A DNA stretch of 64,000 bases from a virus. Location of the stretch: positions 21,091 through 85,090 of the IMG/VR virus record IMGVR_UViG_3300032174_000002. One strand, given 5' to 3'. The notes under the pieces are model-generated. The model had not been told where the DNA came from and made no database searches. It was given only the letters and a program-made list of their open reading frames with translations. The number at the start of each line of letters is the position of its first letter. Position 1 is the stretch's first letter. The position numbers and the translations under genes were made by a program. Positions 14,939 through 22,799 of the stretch are shown here, piece after piece.

Positions 14939-15270
14939 AGCTGGTCTGCCTCCTGCTCGGCGGCCCGACCTACACGATCGACGGGATGCCCTTTGAGTGG
15001 CACCCTCGCCTCGGCCCCGCCCTGCTCGGCAAGAAGGGCCAGGTCCTCGCCAGCCAGCCAGGCCCGCGGCACCGCTTCTGGAAAGCGATCGATTGGTGGC
15101 GGGAACAGGGCTGCCGGGTGACGGACGCAGGGGTCTGCATCTACGAGGAGCCGCCGGCGCCGGTCTACGTACAGATCGTCGGTCGCCATTACGCCGAGGT
15201 GGCGCCCGGCCGAACGCCGGAGGATGTGCGCCGCGAATGGCTGGCGAAGATCGAACGGGAGCCGCGATGA
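14935..15270 (+). CDS. Hypothetical 111-aa protein
   Basis: ATGA-coupled. Begins MKLVCLLLGGPTYTIDGM. Contains FWKAIDWWREQGCRV and a final helix PEDVRREWLAKIER. Compact alpha/beta protein, not recognised. Confidence 0.55.
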   Translation: MKLVCLLLGGPTYTIDGMPFEWHPRLGPALLGKKGQVLASQPGPRHRFWKAIDWWREQGCRVTDAGVCIYEEPPAPVYVQIVGRHYAEVAPGRTPEDVRREWLAKIEREPR

Positions 15271-15713
15271 TGCGCCGCTCCCCGCTCCGCCGCATCGGCA
15301 AGAAGACGGCCGCCAGGATGGCCCATGGAACGCCACGCCGTCCGCTCCCGGCCCGCAACCCCGAGCGCCAGGAGGCGAGTTACAGGCGAAACTACGCCGG
15401 TCCTCTGCCCGGCGACTACCGGCTACGTATCGTGGTGATGCCCTGTGCGGCCTGCGGGCGCCGGGCACCCTCCGAGCCGGCCCACGTCCGCGCCCGCGGG
15501 ATGGGAGGGGCCAAAGGGTGCTGGAGGGACCTGGCGCCGCTCTGCGGGCCGCGGTTCGGCGACGTCGGCTGTCATCGGCTCTTCGACGGCGACAGGGCCG
15601 CCTTCCGGGCGCGCTTCCCCGGCCTCGACCTGGCGGCGATCGCGGCCGAGCTCGCCGCGGCGTACCTGGCGGAATTGGGGCTCGCGGTGGACGCTCCCCC
15701 AGCGCTGCGCTAA
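15267..15713 (+). CDS. HNH-like nuclease (YbcO/DUF968-type)
   Basis: 148 aa, ATG at 15267. A basic N-terminus is followed by CAACGRRAPSEPAHVR, DLAPLCG and VGCHRLFDG. This is the Cys2...AH.R...LC...CH pattern of small phage beta-beta-alpha-metal nucleases in recombination regions. His in EPAHVR and CHR are candidate catalytic/metal ligands. Probably acts on branched or single-stranded DNA; exact family not assigned. Confidence 0.7.
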   Translation: MMRRSPLRRIGKKTAARMAHGTPRRPLPARNPERQEASYRRNYAGPLPGDYRLRIVVMPCAACGRRAPSEPAHVRARGMGGAKGCWRDLAPLCGPRFGDVGCHRLFDGDRAAFRARFPGLDLAAIAAELAAAYLAELGLAVDAPPALR

Positions 15714-15725
15714 CCTTCCATCCTG

Positions 15726-16058
15726 ATGAGCGACCCCGCGAAGCCCCTCACCCCCTCCGAGATGGGCCGCCGCGGAGGCGCCCGGTCGACGGCTGCCCAG
15801 AAGGCCGCGGGCCGGCGCAACCTCCGCTCGGCGGCGAGGGCCCGGAAGCGGGCGCTCCGCGCCCAGGCCGAGGCGGCGGCCCAGATTCCGATCGGCAACA
15901 CGGTCGACGAAAAGCTGGCGGCGGGGAGGGAGATGCTCGCCGGCGGGGCGTCCCTGGCCGCGGTGGGACGGCGCCTGAAACTCTCCCGGGAACGGGTACG
16001 GCAGGCTCTCGGAGAGTTTGCCGCCGAATGCCGGGCGGCGCGGCGGCGGCCGGAGTAA
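15726..16058 (+). CDS. HTH DNA-binding protein (sigma-region-4-like helix)
   Basis: 110 aa. N-terminal motif SEMGRRGGARSTAAQKAAGR, then a long Ala/Arg helix. The C-terminal LAAVGRRLKLSRERVRQAL (about 77-96) matches the recognition-helix style of sigma region 4. Too small to be a sigma factor; likely a transcriptional regulator. Last gene of the block, converging on the leftward gene at 16257. Confidence 0.6.
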   Translation: MSDPAKPLTPSEMGRRGGARSTAAQKAAGRRNLRSAARARKRALRAQAEAAAQIPIGNTVDEKLAAGREMLAGGASLAAVGRRLKLSRERVRQALGEFAAECRAARRRPE

Positions 16059-16065
16059 CCGCCTC

Positions 16066-16257
16066 TCAACTCAGGCGGGATCCCCGCAGGTTGATGCTCG
16101 GGCTTCCGGGAAGGATTCGCTCGACCTTGAGCCGCCCCTGGCAGGGATCGCAGCCGGCCGGCTTGTCCCCGCACATACCGCCACGCCTCCGGCTAGCAAA
16201 CCCCTCGAGCCATCGACAGCCGCAGCGTTCGCAGATCAGGTGGACGTCGGCCTTCAT
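16066..16257 (-). CDS. Small zinc-ribbon protein
   Basis: 63 aa, start at 16257 overlapping the DnaC-like stop. CERCGCRW near residue 10, then MCGDKPAGCDPC gives two Cys pairs. Last gene of the replication block. Unknown role. Confidence 0.6.
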   Translation of the reverse strand: MKADVHLICERCGCRWLEGFASRRRGGMCGDKPAGCDPCQGRLKVERILPGSPSINLRGSRLS

Positions 16258-17003
16258 GGAGCCGCCATGAGCGATCCCTGGACCGCCGCGAGGCTCAGAT
16301 CGGCGACGAGGCCGCCGACGATGCGCCGGTAGAAGCCGTCCCCCCACTCCCGCAATTCCTCATCCCCGAGATTGGTGGTGATGATCGTCGGCCGGCTCTG
16401 CGACTGCCGCTCCTCGAGCAGCGTCCAGACCCGCTCATGGCGGTTGTAGGAGAACGACTCCCGCCGGCGCAGGTCGTCGATGACCAGGATGCCGGCGCAG
16501 GCGTAGTTCATCATCGCCTCGTCCTGGAAGGCGTCGAGGTTCAACTGGTGGGCGGGGAGCCAGCGGCCGATCCGGCCGGCGCGCAGCACCTCGTCGAACA
16601 TGGCGGCCGCGATGTGGGTCTTGCCGATGTTTGAGACGCCGCGGACCAGGAGGATGGGCAGGTAGCTCTCGTCGCGCGTCCAGAACCGGAAGGCGGCCAC
16701 GGCGGGCGGCATCCGCATCCGGCTGCCATCCCAGGTCTCCCAGGTCATCCGGCAGTAGGAGGCGGGGACGCCAGACCGGCGCCGGTCGTCGCGCGCCTTG
16801 TCGGGGTTGAAGTGCATGAAGGTCGCCTCGCTCTTGCACTTCTCGCAGCCGCCGTTCGCGAGCTCGTACTGCGTCATCGCGGCACCGCACGGACAGAGTT
16901 TGCCGCTCGGCGAGCCGAGCCACCGCTCGATCCCCTCAGTGCTGGTCTCGGGACAGCGGCTCGCCACGTCCCGGTAGTGCCGGGGGGCTATCGATGGCTG
17001 CAT
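16254..17003 (-). CDS. DnaC-like helicase loader ATPase
   Basis: 249 aa AAA+ protein. Zinc-knuckle cysteines 37/39 and 53/56 precede the ATPase. Walker A GVSNIGKT is at 122-129, Walker B ILVIDDL at 172-178, and the sensor-like TIITTNL near 215. This is the DnaC/IstB layout. It loads a replicative helicase at the phage origin. It follows the initiator-like gene, the lambda O/P order, and overlaps it by 68 nt, longer than usual here, so its start may lie further in. No transposase is nearby, so IstB is unlikely. Confidence 0.85.
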   Translation of the reverse strand: MQPSIAPRHYRDVASRCPETSTEGIERWLGSPSGKLCPCGAAMTQYELANGGCEKCKSEATFMHFNPDKARDDRRRSGVPASYCRMTWETWDGSRMRMPPAVAAFRFWTRDESYLPILLVRGVSNIGKTHIAAAMFDEVLRAGRIGRWLPAHQLNLDAFQDEAMMNYACAGILVIDDLRRRESFSYNRHERVWTLLEERQSQSRPTIITTNLGDEELREWGDGFYRRIVGGLVADLSLAAVQGSLMAAP

Positions 17004-18021
17004 CTCGGTTCTCCTGTGGTTTCTTGAACATGCCGGCAGCTTCCATGCGTCGGATCTCCGCCTCGGCGCGGGATGCCTCGGCGGGGCTCATCTCGCGCGG
17101 TTTGAGGGTGCCTGGCGGCAGTTGGTTCTCGCGGGGGACGTCGAAGCGGCGGCCTTGAAGGCCTGACCCCGGCCGCGATGCGCCGTTCCCGTTCGCCGCT
17201 CGCTCGGTCGGTTGGTGATCCTGGGTGTCTCCGCACCGCTTGCCGAGCCAGGTGGCCATCCCCTCGTAGGTGCGTCGCTTGGCAGCGTGGTTGCGCGACC
17301 AGAGACGCAGGGCGGACAGGCGCTGCCGCACATCGACCCCCGGATAGGCGCGCTCGAGCTCGCTGACCAGGGCCGCTCTGACGCCGTACTCCACGGCCGA
17401 GCCGGCGTGCCCCCACCGCTCGTCTGGCGCCAGGCCTGCTGAGGACGTGTCCGCCAACTCCCTCCTCGGAGCCAAGTAGTGATCGGCGAGTTTCGGCGGC
17501 TGACCAGCGATCGGGATCCAGATCACCACGTCGGGGGCGCCCCCCGGCGGCCCCTTTCGCCGCTCAGCATCGTGCTCGCGCGCGCTGCTGCCGAGCCGAG
17601 GAGCGGGAGGGGTAAGGGGTGGGGATTGGGGGGTCTGGGGGGAAGGGGGCGGGGATGGGGGGGGTGAGGGGTCATGCCCATCTCTCCGGTGCCCTGCCGG
17701 TGCCCTGCCGGTGCCCTGCCGGTGCCCTGCCGGTGCTACGGCTGTGCCATCAGCCTGCCGGTGCCCTGCCGGTGCCCTGCCGGTGCCCTGCCGGTGCCCT
17801 GCCGGTGCTACGGCTGTGCCATCAGCCTGCCGGTGCCCTGCCGGTGCTACGGCTGTGCCCTGGCCGGTGCCAGGAGCGTCAGCATACGGCGTCCCCGCTG
17901 AATCAAGCGCCGCCTGAAGTAGCTGGCGAACGACCTCGGCGATACCAATGCCGCGGCGCCTCGCCTCAATCTCGAGCCGGAAGAGCACCGGCTCCGGTAA
18001 GTCGAGCGTGCGCTGCTTCAT
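16936..18021 (-). CDS. Replication initiator-like protein with internal repeats
   Basis: 361 aa. N-terminus (1-40, LPEPVLFRLEIEARRRGIGI) looks like a ribbon-helix-helix. Residues about 50-115 are 24-aa tandem repeats (GTGRAPAGHRQ units), followed by a proline run. The C-terminal domain (about 200-270, DVRQRLSALRLWSRNHAAK) is helical and resembles replisome-organiser C-termini in position only. It is directly upstream of the helicase loader, and its DNA carries direct repeats. This is the arrangement of phage initiator genes that contain their own origin. No catalytic motif seen. Confidence 0.55.
   Translation of the reverse strand: MKQRTLDLPEPVLFRLEIEARRRGIGIAEVVRQLLQAALDSAGTPYADAPGTGQGTAVAPAGHRQADGTAVAPAGHRQGTGRAPAGHRQADGTAVAPAGHRQGTGRAPAGHRRDGHDPSPPPSPPPSPQTPQSPPLTPPAPRLGSSAREHDAERRKGPPGGAPDVVIWIPIAGQPPKLADHYLAPRRELADTSSAGLAPDERWGHAGSAVEYGVRAALVSELERAYPGVDVRQRLSALRLWSRNHAAKRRTYEGMATWLGKRCGDTQDHQPTERAANGNGASRPGSGLQGRRFDVPRENQLPPGTLKPREMSPAEASRAEAEIRRMEAAGMFKKPQENRDAAIDSPPALPGRGEPLSRDQH
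17603..17671 (+). other. G-rich tract with G-quadruplex potential
   Basis: Eight or more runs of 3-8 G on the + strand, encoding the proline run of the initiator-like gene on the - strand. It abuts the direct-repeat array. Confidence 0.6.
17688..17865. repeat. Direct repeat array (11-bp units), iteron-like
   Basis: Nine copies of ggtgccctgcc, arranged as 4 copies, a 28-bp spacer unit, 4 copies, the same 28-bp unit, 1 copy, and a diverged unit. The 72-bp higher-order period keeps the reading frame (24 codons). Lies inside the initiator-like gene, upstream of the DnaC-like gene. Candidate replication origin. Confidence 0.8.
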
Positions 18022-18242
18022 CGGCCCGCAGCCCCCGCATCCGCCGAGCGGAGGGGCTCGACGAGATCTGGCGGGGGTGGGGCACTTCGGCTGCGTAGGC
18101 TGGCGTCAAACTCGATGGCGTGGCGCGTGTGGATAGCGATGCAGCGCCGTAAGTAAGACTGGAATGGGACCGCCTCGAGCGCCGCAGCCTTCCGCGCGTC
18201 TGACAGGAGGTCATCGTCCAGGATAAGGGTGAACCTCGGCAT
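18018..18242 (-). CDS. Ribbon-helix-helix regulator
   Basis: 74 aa, ATG 18242 behind a promoter and a GGAG SD. RFTLILDDDLLSDARKAAALE followed by SYLRRCIAIH is the beta-helix-helix of Arc/MetJ-type repressors. It heads the operon with the initiator-like and DnaC-like genes (ATGA overlap), so it may control replication gene expression. Confidence 0.7.
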   Translation of the reverse strand: MPRFTLILDDDLLSDARKAAALEAVPFQSYLRRCIAIHTRHAIEFDASLRSRSAPPPPDLVEPLRSADAGAAGR

Positions 18243-18272
18243 GGCGTGATCTCCGCAGAAAGTAGGAAGGAG

Positions 18273-18302
18273 ATAGTACGGCTGGCGGCGCGCCGGCGTC
18301 AA
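18273..18302 (-). promoter_or_regulatory. Promoter of the replication operon
   Basis: -35 TTGACG (18302-18297), 18-nt spacer, -10 TACTAT (18278-18273), about 30 nt before ATG 18242. Lies just inside the end of the upstream gene. Confidence 0.55.
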
Positions 18303-18739
18303 GTTCTAGGCCGAACCTCCGCCGCGGCCTCCTCGAGCCGCCGCGTCCGCTTCCCGCACCAGCAGACCACGGCTCCTGGCGGGAAGGCGTGGCCATCGGC
18401 GCACCTGGCGTCGACCATGGCCACACTGAAGGGCTCCCGCTTCGACGGCCGGAGGGTAGCCAAGAGATCGTCCACCGCGGCTCGCAGCGTAGGGCTGCCG
18501 CTGGCGATCGACGCCAGGGACGGCCTGATGGGCGCGGAAGGGGAAGATCGGGCGTCCTGTGGCATCCTGCGGGCTGGCGGCTCCCGAGCCACCGCCTCGA
18601 GGAGCGGCCCGAACTCGCCGGCGCCATCGAGCAGCATCGCGAGGATCTCCGGCCCGGTCATCGAGTCGAGGGTGCCGCGGCCCTGGGCGGCCATGGCGGC
18701 GCCGAGCCAGCGCTGGACCTGGGCTTCAGCTTCGGTCAT
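18299..18739 (-). CDS. Hypothetical 146-aa protein
   Basis: Begins MTEAEAQVQRWLGAAMAAQ, helical first half. A C-terminal CADGHAFPPGAVVCWCGK segment forms a small zinc-like site. Overlaps the end of the HTH gene. Not recognised. Confidence 0.6.
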   Translation of the reverse strand: MTEAEAQVQRWLGAAMAAQGRGTLDSMTGPEILAMLLDGAGEFGPLLEAVAREPPARRMPQDARSSPSAPIRPSLASIASGSPTLRAAVDDLLATLRPSKREPFSVAMVDARCADGHAFPPGAVVCWCGKRTRRLEEAAAEVRPRT

Positions 18740-19493
18740 CGGGAACCTCCTTCGGCCGACGTCGCCGGCGTCGAATCGAGTCCGCCAGGCGATGCCGGAC
18801 CGGCGGCCTGGTCAAGCCGTCCTCCCGCAACCAGGTGCACACGGTCGGCAGCGACACGCCCACCGCGGCGACGATCTCCCGGAGCTTCTTGCCGGCGATC
18901 CGGAGCTGCATCACCTGGATGCGTCTCTCCCGCCTTGCCCGCGCCTCCGGCGTGTCGGCCTCCCACTGCGCCCGGCGGGTCGCCTCCGCGGCATCGCAGC
19001 GGTCCTCGGCCTCGAGGTGCCGCTTGACCGCGTTGCGGCTGATGTCGAGCTCTCGGGCGATGCGGTGGACGCTCCACCGGCGCTCACGGGCGAGCTCGCG
19101 CGCCACGGGGCCGATCGCCTCGTAGTCGCGGCCGTTGCGGCGGCCGTTCTGGATCACGTCGGCCTGGCTCTTGGTGCGGAGCACGCCGGCGCGGCGCAGG
19201 TAGTCGAAGACGGTCTGCTGCGACGGGGCCGGATCGACGCCGGCGGCGCGGAGTCTCGCGACCACCCCGCGACAGGACAGCCGCTCCTCGACGTAGAGGC
19301 GCCGGGCCTCGAGCATGGTCCGGGCCGTGAAGCAGTTCTGGTCGGCGATCCGGCTATTCCGTTTCAGGACGCCGTAGGCCCATCCAGGGCTGACGCCGGC
19401 GGCGCGCGCGGCCGCGGTGTGGCTGCTGGTCCGGGCGTAGTTGGCGAGCACTCTGGCGCGGTGCCAGGCGCCGTAGATCGGGCGGCGGCTCAA
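18726..19493 (-). CDS. Multi-HTH DNA-binding protein
   Basis: 255 aa with the TTG start at 19493 (TTGA overlap with the upstream stop). At least three helix-turn-helix segments can be read: SHTAAARAAGVSPGWAYGVL, WSVHRIARELDISRNAVKRH and KLREIVAAVGVSLPTVCTWL. They are joined by basic linkers, ending in an Arg-rich tail. It resembles the DNA-binding half of transposases/resolvases, but no catalytic DDE or serine domain follows. Probably a phage regulator or replication accessory protein. Confidence 0.65.
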   Translation of the reverse strand: MSRRPIYGAWHRARVLANYARTSSHTAAARAAGVSPGWAYGVLKRNSRIADQNCFTARTMLEARRLYVEERLSCRGVVARLRAAGVDPAPSQQTVFDYLRRAGVLRTKSQADVIQNGRRNGRDYEAIGPVARELARERRWSVHRIARELDISRNAVKRHLEAEDRCDAAEATRRAQWEADTPEARARRERRIQVMQLRIAGKKLREIVAAVGVSLPTVCTWLREDGLTRPPVRHRLADSIRRRRRRPKEVPDDRS

Positions 19494-19723
19494 TCTTGCT
19501 CCTTCGCTGACATGCGCCTGTAGTAGCCGCGGTTCACCGGATCGATCAGCGCGGCCAGCATCCCAAACTGGTCGTGCTTGTAGCGCACCCACGGCTGGCC
19601 GGGCTCGCTGGCCTCCTGCAACTCGAAGCCCAATACGGCGCCGGTTCGGACAAGCCGCCAGATCGTGCTTTCCTCTGTGCAGCCCCAGCGCGCCGCCACT
19701 CCTGGGTCGTCCCTGTGCGGCAT
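19490..19723 (-). CDS. Small HTH-like protein
   Basis: 77 aa, start by TGATG overlap. DDPGVAARWGCTEESTIWRL followed by RTGAVLGFEL ... PWVRY suggests an excisionase-like winged helix. Assignment is tentative. Confidence 0.5.
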   Translation of the reverse strand: MPHRDDPGVAARWGCTEESTIWRLVRTGAVLGFELQEASEPGQPWVRYKHDQFGMLAALIDPVNRGYYRRMSAKEQD

Positions 19724-19950
19724 CACCTCACCTCGAGGTTGAGGCAGCGGCAGGCCGGATCGCCGCACACGCCGCCGGTGTAGTTGATGCTGTGCGCCGG
19801 ACCGTGGGCATCGCGGCGGTGACCGCAGCGGCAGACCTGGCGGTCGGTCCGCTCCTGCTCGTCACGGCGCAGGTCCTGCCAGGCTTCGAGGAGGAGCTTG
19901 CGGGCTTGCTGCACCTTTGGGTGGGCCAGGTAGGTGGCGTCACTGACCAT
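19723..19950 (-). CDS. Zinc-binding hypothetical protein
   Basis: 75 aa. N-terminal helix (HPKVQQARKLLLEAWQDL), then CRCGHRRDAHGP ... CGDPACRC, a C.CGH....H ... C...C.C array common in phage genes of unknown role. Confidence 0.65.
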   Translation of the reverse strand: MVSDATYLAHPKVQQARKLLLEAWQDLRRDEQERTDRQVCRCGHRRDAHGPAHSINYTGGVCGDPACRCLNLEVR

Positions 19951-20176
19951 CGGCGCTCCCTCCTGGCGCTCGGCGGCCGAGAGCGGCTGCGCAGGCCCGG
20001 CACTTGAAGCTCTCCTGGACCGCCTTGTACATCGGCGGCGAGAGGTTCGACGACTCCCAGCCGCGGCAGAGCGAGACGCGGAAGCCGTCGCGGTCCACGC
20101 CGACCGGGAGGAAGTGCGCCTTGCGGGCGCCGCGCGGCCACCACCAGCCCTCGGAGAAGGCGTCGGGCTCCTTCAC
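19940..20176 (-). CDS. Hypothetical 78-aa protein
   Basis: GTG start overlapping the methyltransferase stop (GTGA). Contains SEGWWWPRG and a final CRACAAALGRRAPGG. Not recognised. Overlaps the next gene by 11 nt. Confidence 0.5.
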   Translation of the reverse strand: MKEPDAFSEGWWWPRGARKAHFLPVGVDRDGFRVSLCRGWESSNLSPPMYKAVQESFKCRACAAALGRRAPGGSADGQ

Positions 20177-20973
20177 TCGCCCTCCTCTCCGTGGACGGCC
20201 AGGGTTGGCGTGCGGGTGGTCTCGTCCCAGCCGCGCTCAAAGGTGGTCCCGCGGGCGCCGGCGAGGGGGAGCGCCGCCTGCCGCGTCTCCTCGATCACCC
20301 GCTGGCGCACGCCGTTGACGAAGTCGGGATCTCGATCGAAGCCAATGAAGAGCCGATCGCAGCGGATAGCCGCGATCGCCGTTGATCCTCCACCCATGAA
20401 GGGATCGAGCACGAGACCGCCGCGCGGCGACACGAGCCGCACGGCACGCTCCATCAGGTCGACAGGCTTCTCGGCTGGATGGTCTGTCAGCGTCGACGCG
20501 TTCCCTCCACCCCAGGCGCAGCGCCACAGATCCGGCTCGGAGGCGCTCGCCGCCTGGAAGTCGTTGAGTTGAAGAACCGTGAAGGTTTCGTAGCTCCTGC
20601 TTAAGACACCGCCGAGTCCCATGCGCTCCTTGTCCCAGACGCCGATCGCTGGCGCGCGTCGGATGCCGAGCTTCGCCGCAGCCTGGTCGAGTTCGAGGCA
20701 GCCGCGCCAGTCGAGCGTCATCCAAACCGCCCCATCAGGCCGGAGGACGCGCAGCCACTCCCGCAGATGCTCGCGCAGCCACGCCGCGAAGAACTGCGTC
20801 TCCTTGATCGAGCGCACGGTGCGGGAATTGGCGATCGACGACTCGCCGGCGATGGCGTAGGGCGGATCGGTCACAACCGCATGGACGGAGCCGGGCGACA
20901 ACTCGGAAACAAGCTCGAGCGCCTCACCCAGGAACAACTGGACGCCGGGCTGCTCGTGGTAGAGCCGCGCCAT
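20173..20973 (-). CDS. DNA methyltransferase (N6-adenine or N4-cytosine, beta type)
   Basis: 266 aa, start at 20973 (TGATG). The catalytic motif TDPPYA is at 35-40, then HPAEKP at 165-170 and the SAM-binding motif DPFMGGGST at 190-198. This DPPY-before-FxGxG order defines beta-class amino-methyltransferases. No partner restriction nuclease is adjacent, so it is probably an orphan enzyme that protects phage DNA or regulates genes. The target site cannot be read from sequence. Confidence 0.92.
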   Translation of the reverse strand: MARLYHEQPGVQLFLGEALELVSELSPGSVHAVVTDPPYAIAGESSIANSRTVRSIKETQFFAAWLREHLREWLRVLRPDGAVWMTLDWRGCLELDQAAAKLGIRRAPAIGVWDKERMGLGGVLSRSYETFTVLQLNDFQAASASEPDLWRCAWGGGNASTLTDHPAEKPVDLMERAVRLVSPRGGLVLDPFMGGGSTAIAAIRCDRLFIGFDRDPDFVNGVRQRVIEETRQAALPLAGARGTTFERGWDETTRTPTLAVHGEEGE

Positions 20974-21713
20974 CAGAACAAAGTCCCCGACCGCCGCGCC
21001 GCCGGCTTCACCACCTTCGGAGCCGCCCAGCCAGGTCGCCCCGTCGCCGGCGCCAGCCCCAGCTCGATCAGTGCCGCCAGGCCGATAAACGCCGCGTCGG
21101 AGGCGTCGTAGCCAGGGAAGCTGTGCACGGCCCCCCAGCGAGCCCGAGCCGCGGCCAGCACCTCCTCCTTGCCGGTTCCCGATCCGCCGCCCTTCCCGAG
21201 CGCGGCCATCTTCACGGAGGCGATCGGCTGGGACTTGACCTCCAGTTGGTTCTCGGCGCACCAGGCGAGCAGGATGCCCTCGGCGGCGCCGTAGGCATGC
21301 GCCGCTGCGATATTGGTCGGCCGCGGCTTGTGGATGGTCGCTGCGACACCGGCGATGTCGTCGAGGACCGCCTCGATCGCGGCTCGGTCACCGGGCGGCA
21401 GCGTCCGGGAGCGCTTGTATCCTTCACGGGCCAACCGCAGGATGCGCTCCGCCGCGGTGGTCGGCTCGTCAGCTGCGGGGCTCATGTGCGCTCGGACTTC
21501 CTCGTAGGCGCAGAGGTCAGGGCGCCCAGATGCCAGCGCCTCGTCGAGCTTCTGGCGGAGCCTGATCCAGCGGACGCCCGGCGATTCCTTCCGGTTCCGG
21601 TCCGCGATCGACCACGTTCCAACGCCGGTAAGGTCGGCGCCGCCGCCCGGGCGAGCCAAGAGTCTGGCCCAGCCGACGAAGGAGCCGCCGAGATCCAACG
21701 CCAGGATCTTCAT
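20973..21713 (-). CDS. ruvC: RuvC-like Holliday junction resolvase
   Basis: 246 aa, start at 21713 (ATGA). LALDLGGSFVGWA places the first catalytic Asp at residue 7. CAYEEV supplies the Glu. C-terminal GYDASDAAFIGLAAL supplies the Asp pair. It resolves four-way junctions formed in replication and packaging. A 40-residue insertion (about 85-125) lengthens it relative to bacterial RuvC, as in other phage RuvC-like proteins. Neighbours are the methyltransferase and the recombination genes. Confidence 0.82.
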   Translation of the reverse strand: MKILALDLGGSFVGWARLLARPGGGADLTGVGTWSIADRNRKESPGVRWIRLRQKLDEALASGRPDLCAYEEVRAHMSPAADEPTTAAERILRLAREGYKRSRTLPPGDRAAIEAVLDDIAGVAATIHKPRPTNIAAAHAYGAAEGILLAWCAENQLEVKSQPIASVKMAALGKGGGSGTGKEEVLAAARARWGAVHSFPGYDASDAAFIGLAALIELGLAPATGRPGWAAPKVVKPAARRSGTLF

Positions 21714-21931
21714 CCGCTGCCCTCCGCCACCAGCCGGTTCACCGCCTCGATCGCCGCCCGCTTGGCTGCCTCGTGCTCTGCCTTCGCTACCTGGTTCGTC
21801 GGCTCCCGCTGCCGCCGACCCCAGGTCCGGTAGACCTCGCGCTGCAAGGGCTTGGGGACGAGGCGCCAGTGCTTGCCGCAGAGCAAGAGGTGGGACGGGA
21901 CGACGGCCGAGCAGCCCGAAACATCGCACAT
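21710..21931 (-). CDS. Small Cys/His phage protein
   Basis: 73 aa. MCDVSGCSAVVPSHLLLCGK then HW and VPKPLQREVYRTW. This C...C...C..HW..VP..L...V signature recurs in phages next to replication genes. Probable single zinc site. Coupled to ruvC. Confidence 0.65.
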   Translation of the reverse strand: MCDVSGCSAVVPSHLLLCGKHWRLVPKPLQREVYRTWGRRQREPTNQVAKAEHEAAKRAAIEAVNRLVAEGSG

Positions 21932-22146
21932 CAGGTGGACCTCACCTGATCGAATTCCACGACCTCATCCAGCGACTCCGCGGCCGAAGTTATCAGGTTC
22001 GATGGATCATTGCAGTTGCTCAAGACGACTACGCGCGCGCCATCGCCCGCGGTGCCAGGCACGTCCGAGATCAGCGCCCAGGCCCGGCCGGCGAAGTGAG
22101 CGTTGAGCAGGAGGAAGAGTTGCCTGTCGCCGGGCGAGATGCTCAC
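21931..22146 (-). CDS. Hypothetical 71-aa protein
   Basis: GTG start at 22146 overlapping the upstream stop. Reads SISPGDRQLFLLLNAHFAGR, then a beta-rich half ARVVVLSNCNDPSN. Not recognised. Confidence 0.5.
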   Translation of the reverse strand: MSISPGDRQLFLLLNAHFAGRAWALISDVPGTAGDGARVVVLSNCNDPSNLITSAAESLDEVVEFDQVRST

Positions 22147-22391
22147 CGCTTCCGCCTCCTGCCCGGATGAGCAGGACCACGGCGGCCCTTGCTCGGCCGC
22201 GGTCCTGCGTCGTTGTGGACCTTCGGGTGCGCGATCGCCGGAAAGGCCGGCGCAGGCTGTTCCCCGATCGGTCGCGGGATGGGCGGCCAGCGGGCACGAT
22301 CCATCGCAGCGGGCGGCTGCTCGCCTACCGGAAGGGCACGCCGCCGCTGGCGGATCGGGCGCCCGTACTTGCGAGGAGGACCGGAGATCAC
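22143..22391 (-). CDS. Basic Pro/Arg-rich small protein
   Basis: 82 aa, GTG start overlapping the previous stop (TAGTG). Very rich in Arg and Pro, no fold apparent; possibly disordered and nucleic-acid binding. It is retained because both ends are coupled, but coding is less certain than for its neighbours. Confidence 0.45.
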   Translation of the reverse strand: MISGPPRKYGRPIRQRRRALPVGEQPPAAMDRARWPPIPRPIGEQPAPAFPAIAHPKVHNDAGPRPSKGRRGPAHPGRRRKR

Positions 22392-22615
22392 TACCAGCTT
22401 TCCTCAAGCGCCTCGAACTCATCGCGCGGCATCTCGTAGCAGCGGATCGTCACCGCAGGCCCAGGAGTTGTGGCCGCCTCGTTACTCCCGTCCCACGCAA
22501 GCTCGGCCGCCTCAGTTGCCGCGCGGCCGGCAGCCTCGGCGGAATCGACGACGAGGTAATCGTAATCGCGGTTCGGGTGCGGCGCCACCTCCCAGACGCG
22601 GACACTATCCGCCAT
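22391..22615 (-). CDS. Hypothetical 74-aa protein
   Basis: Start chosen at 22615 (MADSVRVWEVAPHPNRDYD). Beta-alpha-beta look with DYLVVDSAEAAGRAATEAAE and an acidic C-terminus. Not recognised. Confidence 0.55.
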   Translation of the reverse strand: MADSVRVWEVAPHPNRDYDYLVVDSAEAAGRAATEAAELAWDGSNEAATTPGPAVTIRCYEMPRDEFEALEESW

Positions 22616-22799
22616 CGCTCGGTCCCTTCTCGCGCCCACCGTTCAGCAGCTCGGTGAGTAGGGTAGCGTTCAGGTCGCTGGCTGCCGCCTGGCCTGCGCG
22701 CCGGGCCTCCGGGGAGCTATCCAGCGATTCCAGGATGGTGATCGCCGCCTTGACGCGGCCGGCGTCGTGGAGGATGGCGTGGGTGGGCTTGCCGGCCAT
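22605..22799 (-). CDS. Hypothetical 64-aa helical protein
   Basis: Start at 22799 overlapping the upstream stop. MAGKPTHAILHDAGRVKAAI then LNATLLTELLNGG; two helices. Not recognised. Confidence 0.55.
   Translation of the reverse strand: MAGKPTHAILHDAGRVKAAITILESLDSSPEARRAGQAAASDLNATLLTELLNGGREKGPSDGG

Noticed and set aside
16254-17003. IstB transposition helper
   Set aside because: No IstA-type partner; gene order beside the initiator-like gene fits a helicase loader.
17688-17865. Possible CRISPR array
   Set aside because: Repeats are 11 bp in near-continuous tandem with identical 28-bp inserts, lie inside an open reading frame and lack unique spacers or cas genes.
17674-17917. Cys/Pro-repeat ORFs on the + strand over the repeat array
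   Set aside because: They are the reverse reading of the GC repeat; no start signal, and the opposite strand holds a complete gene.
18726-19493. Transposase of an insertion sequence
   Set aside because: Several HTH segments but no DDE or serine catalytic domain and no terminal inverted repeats or target duplication seen.
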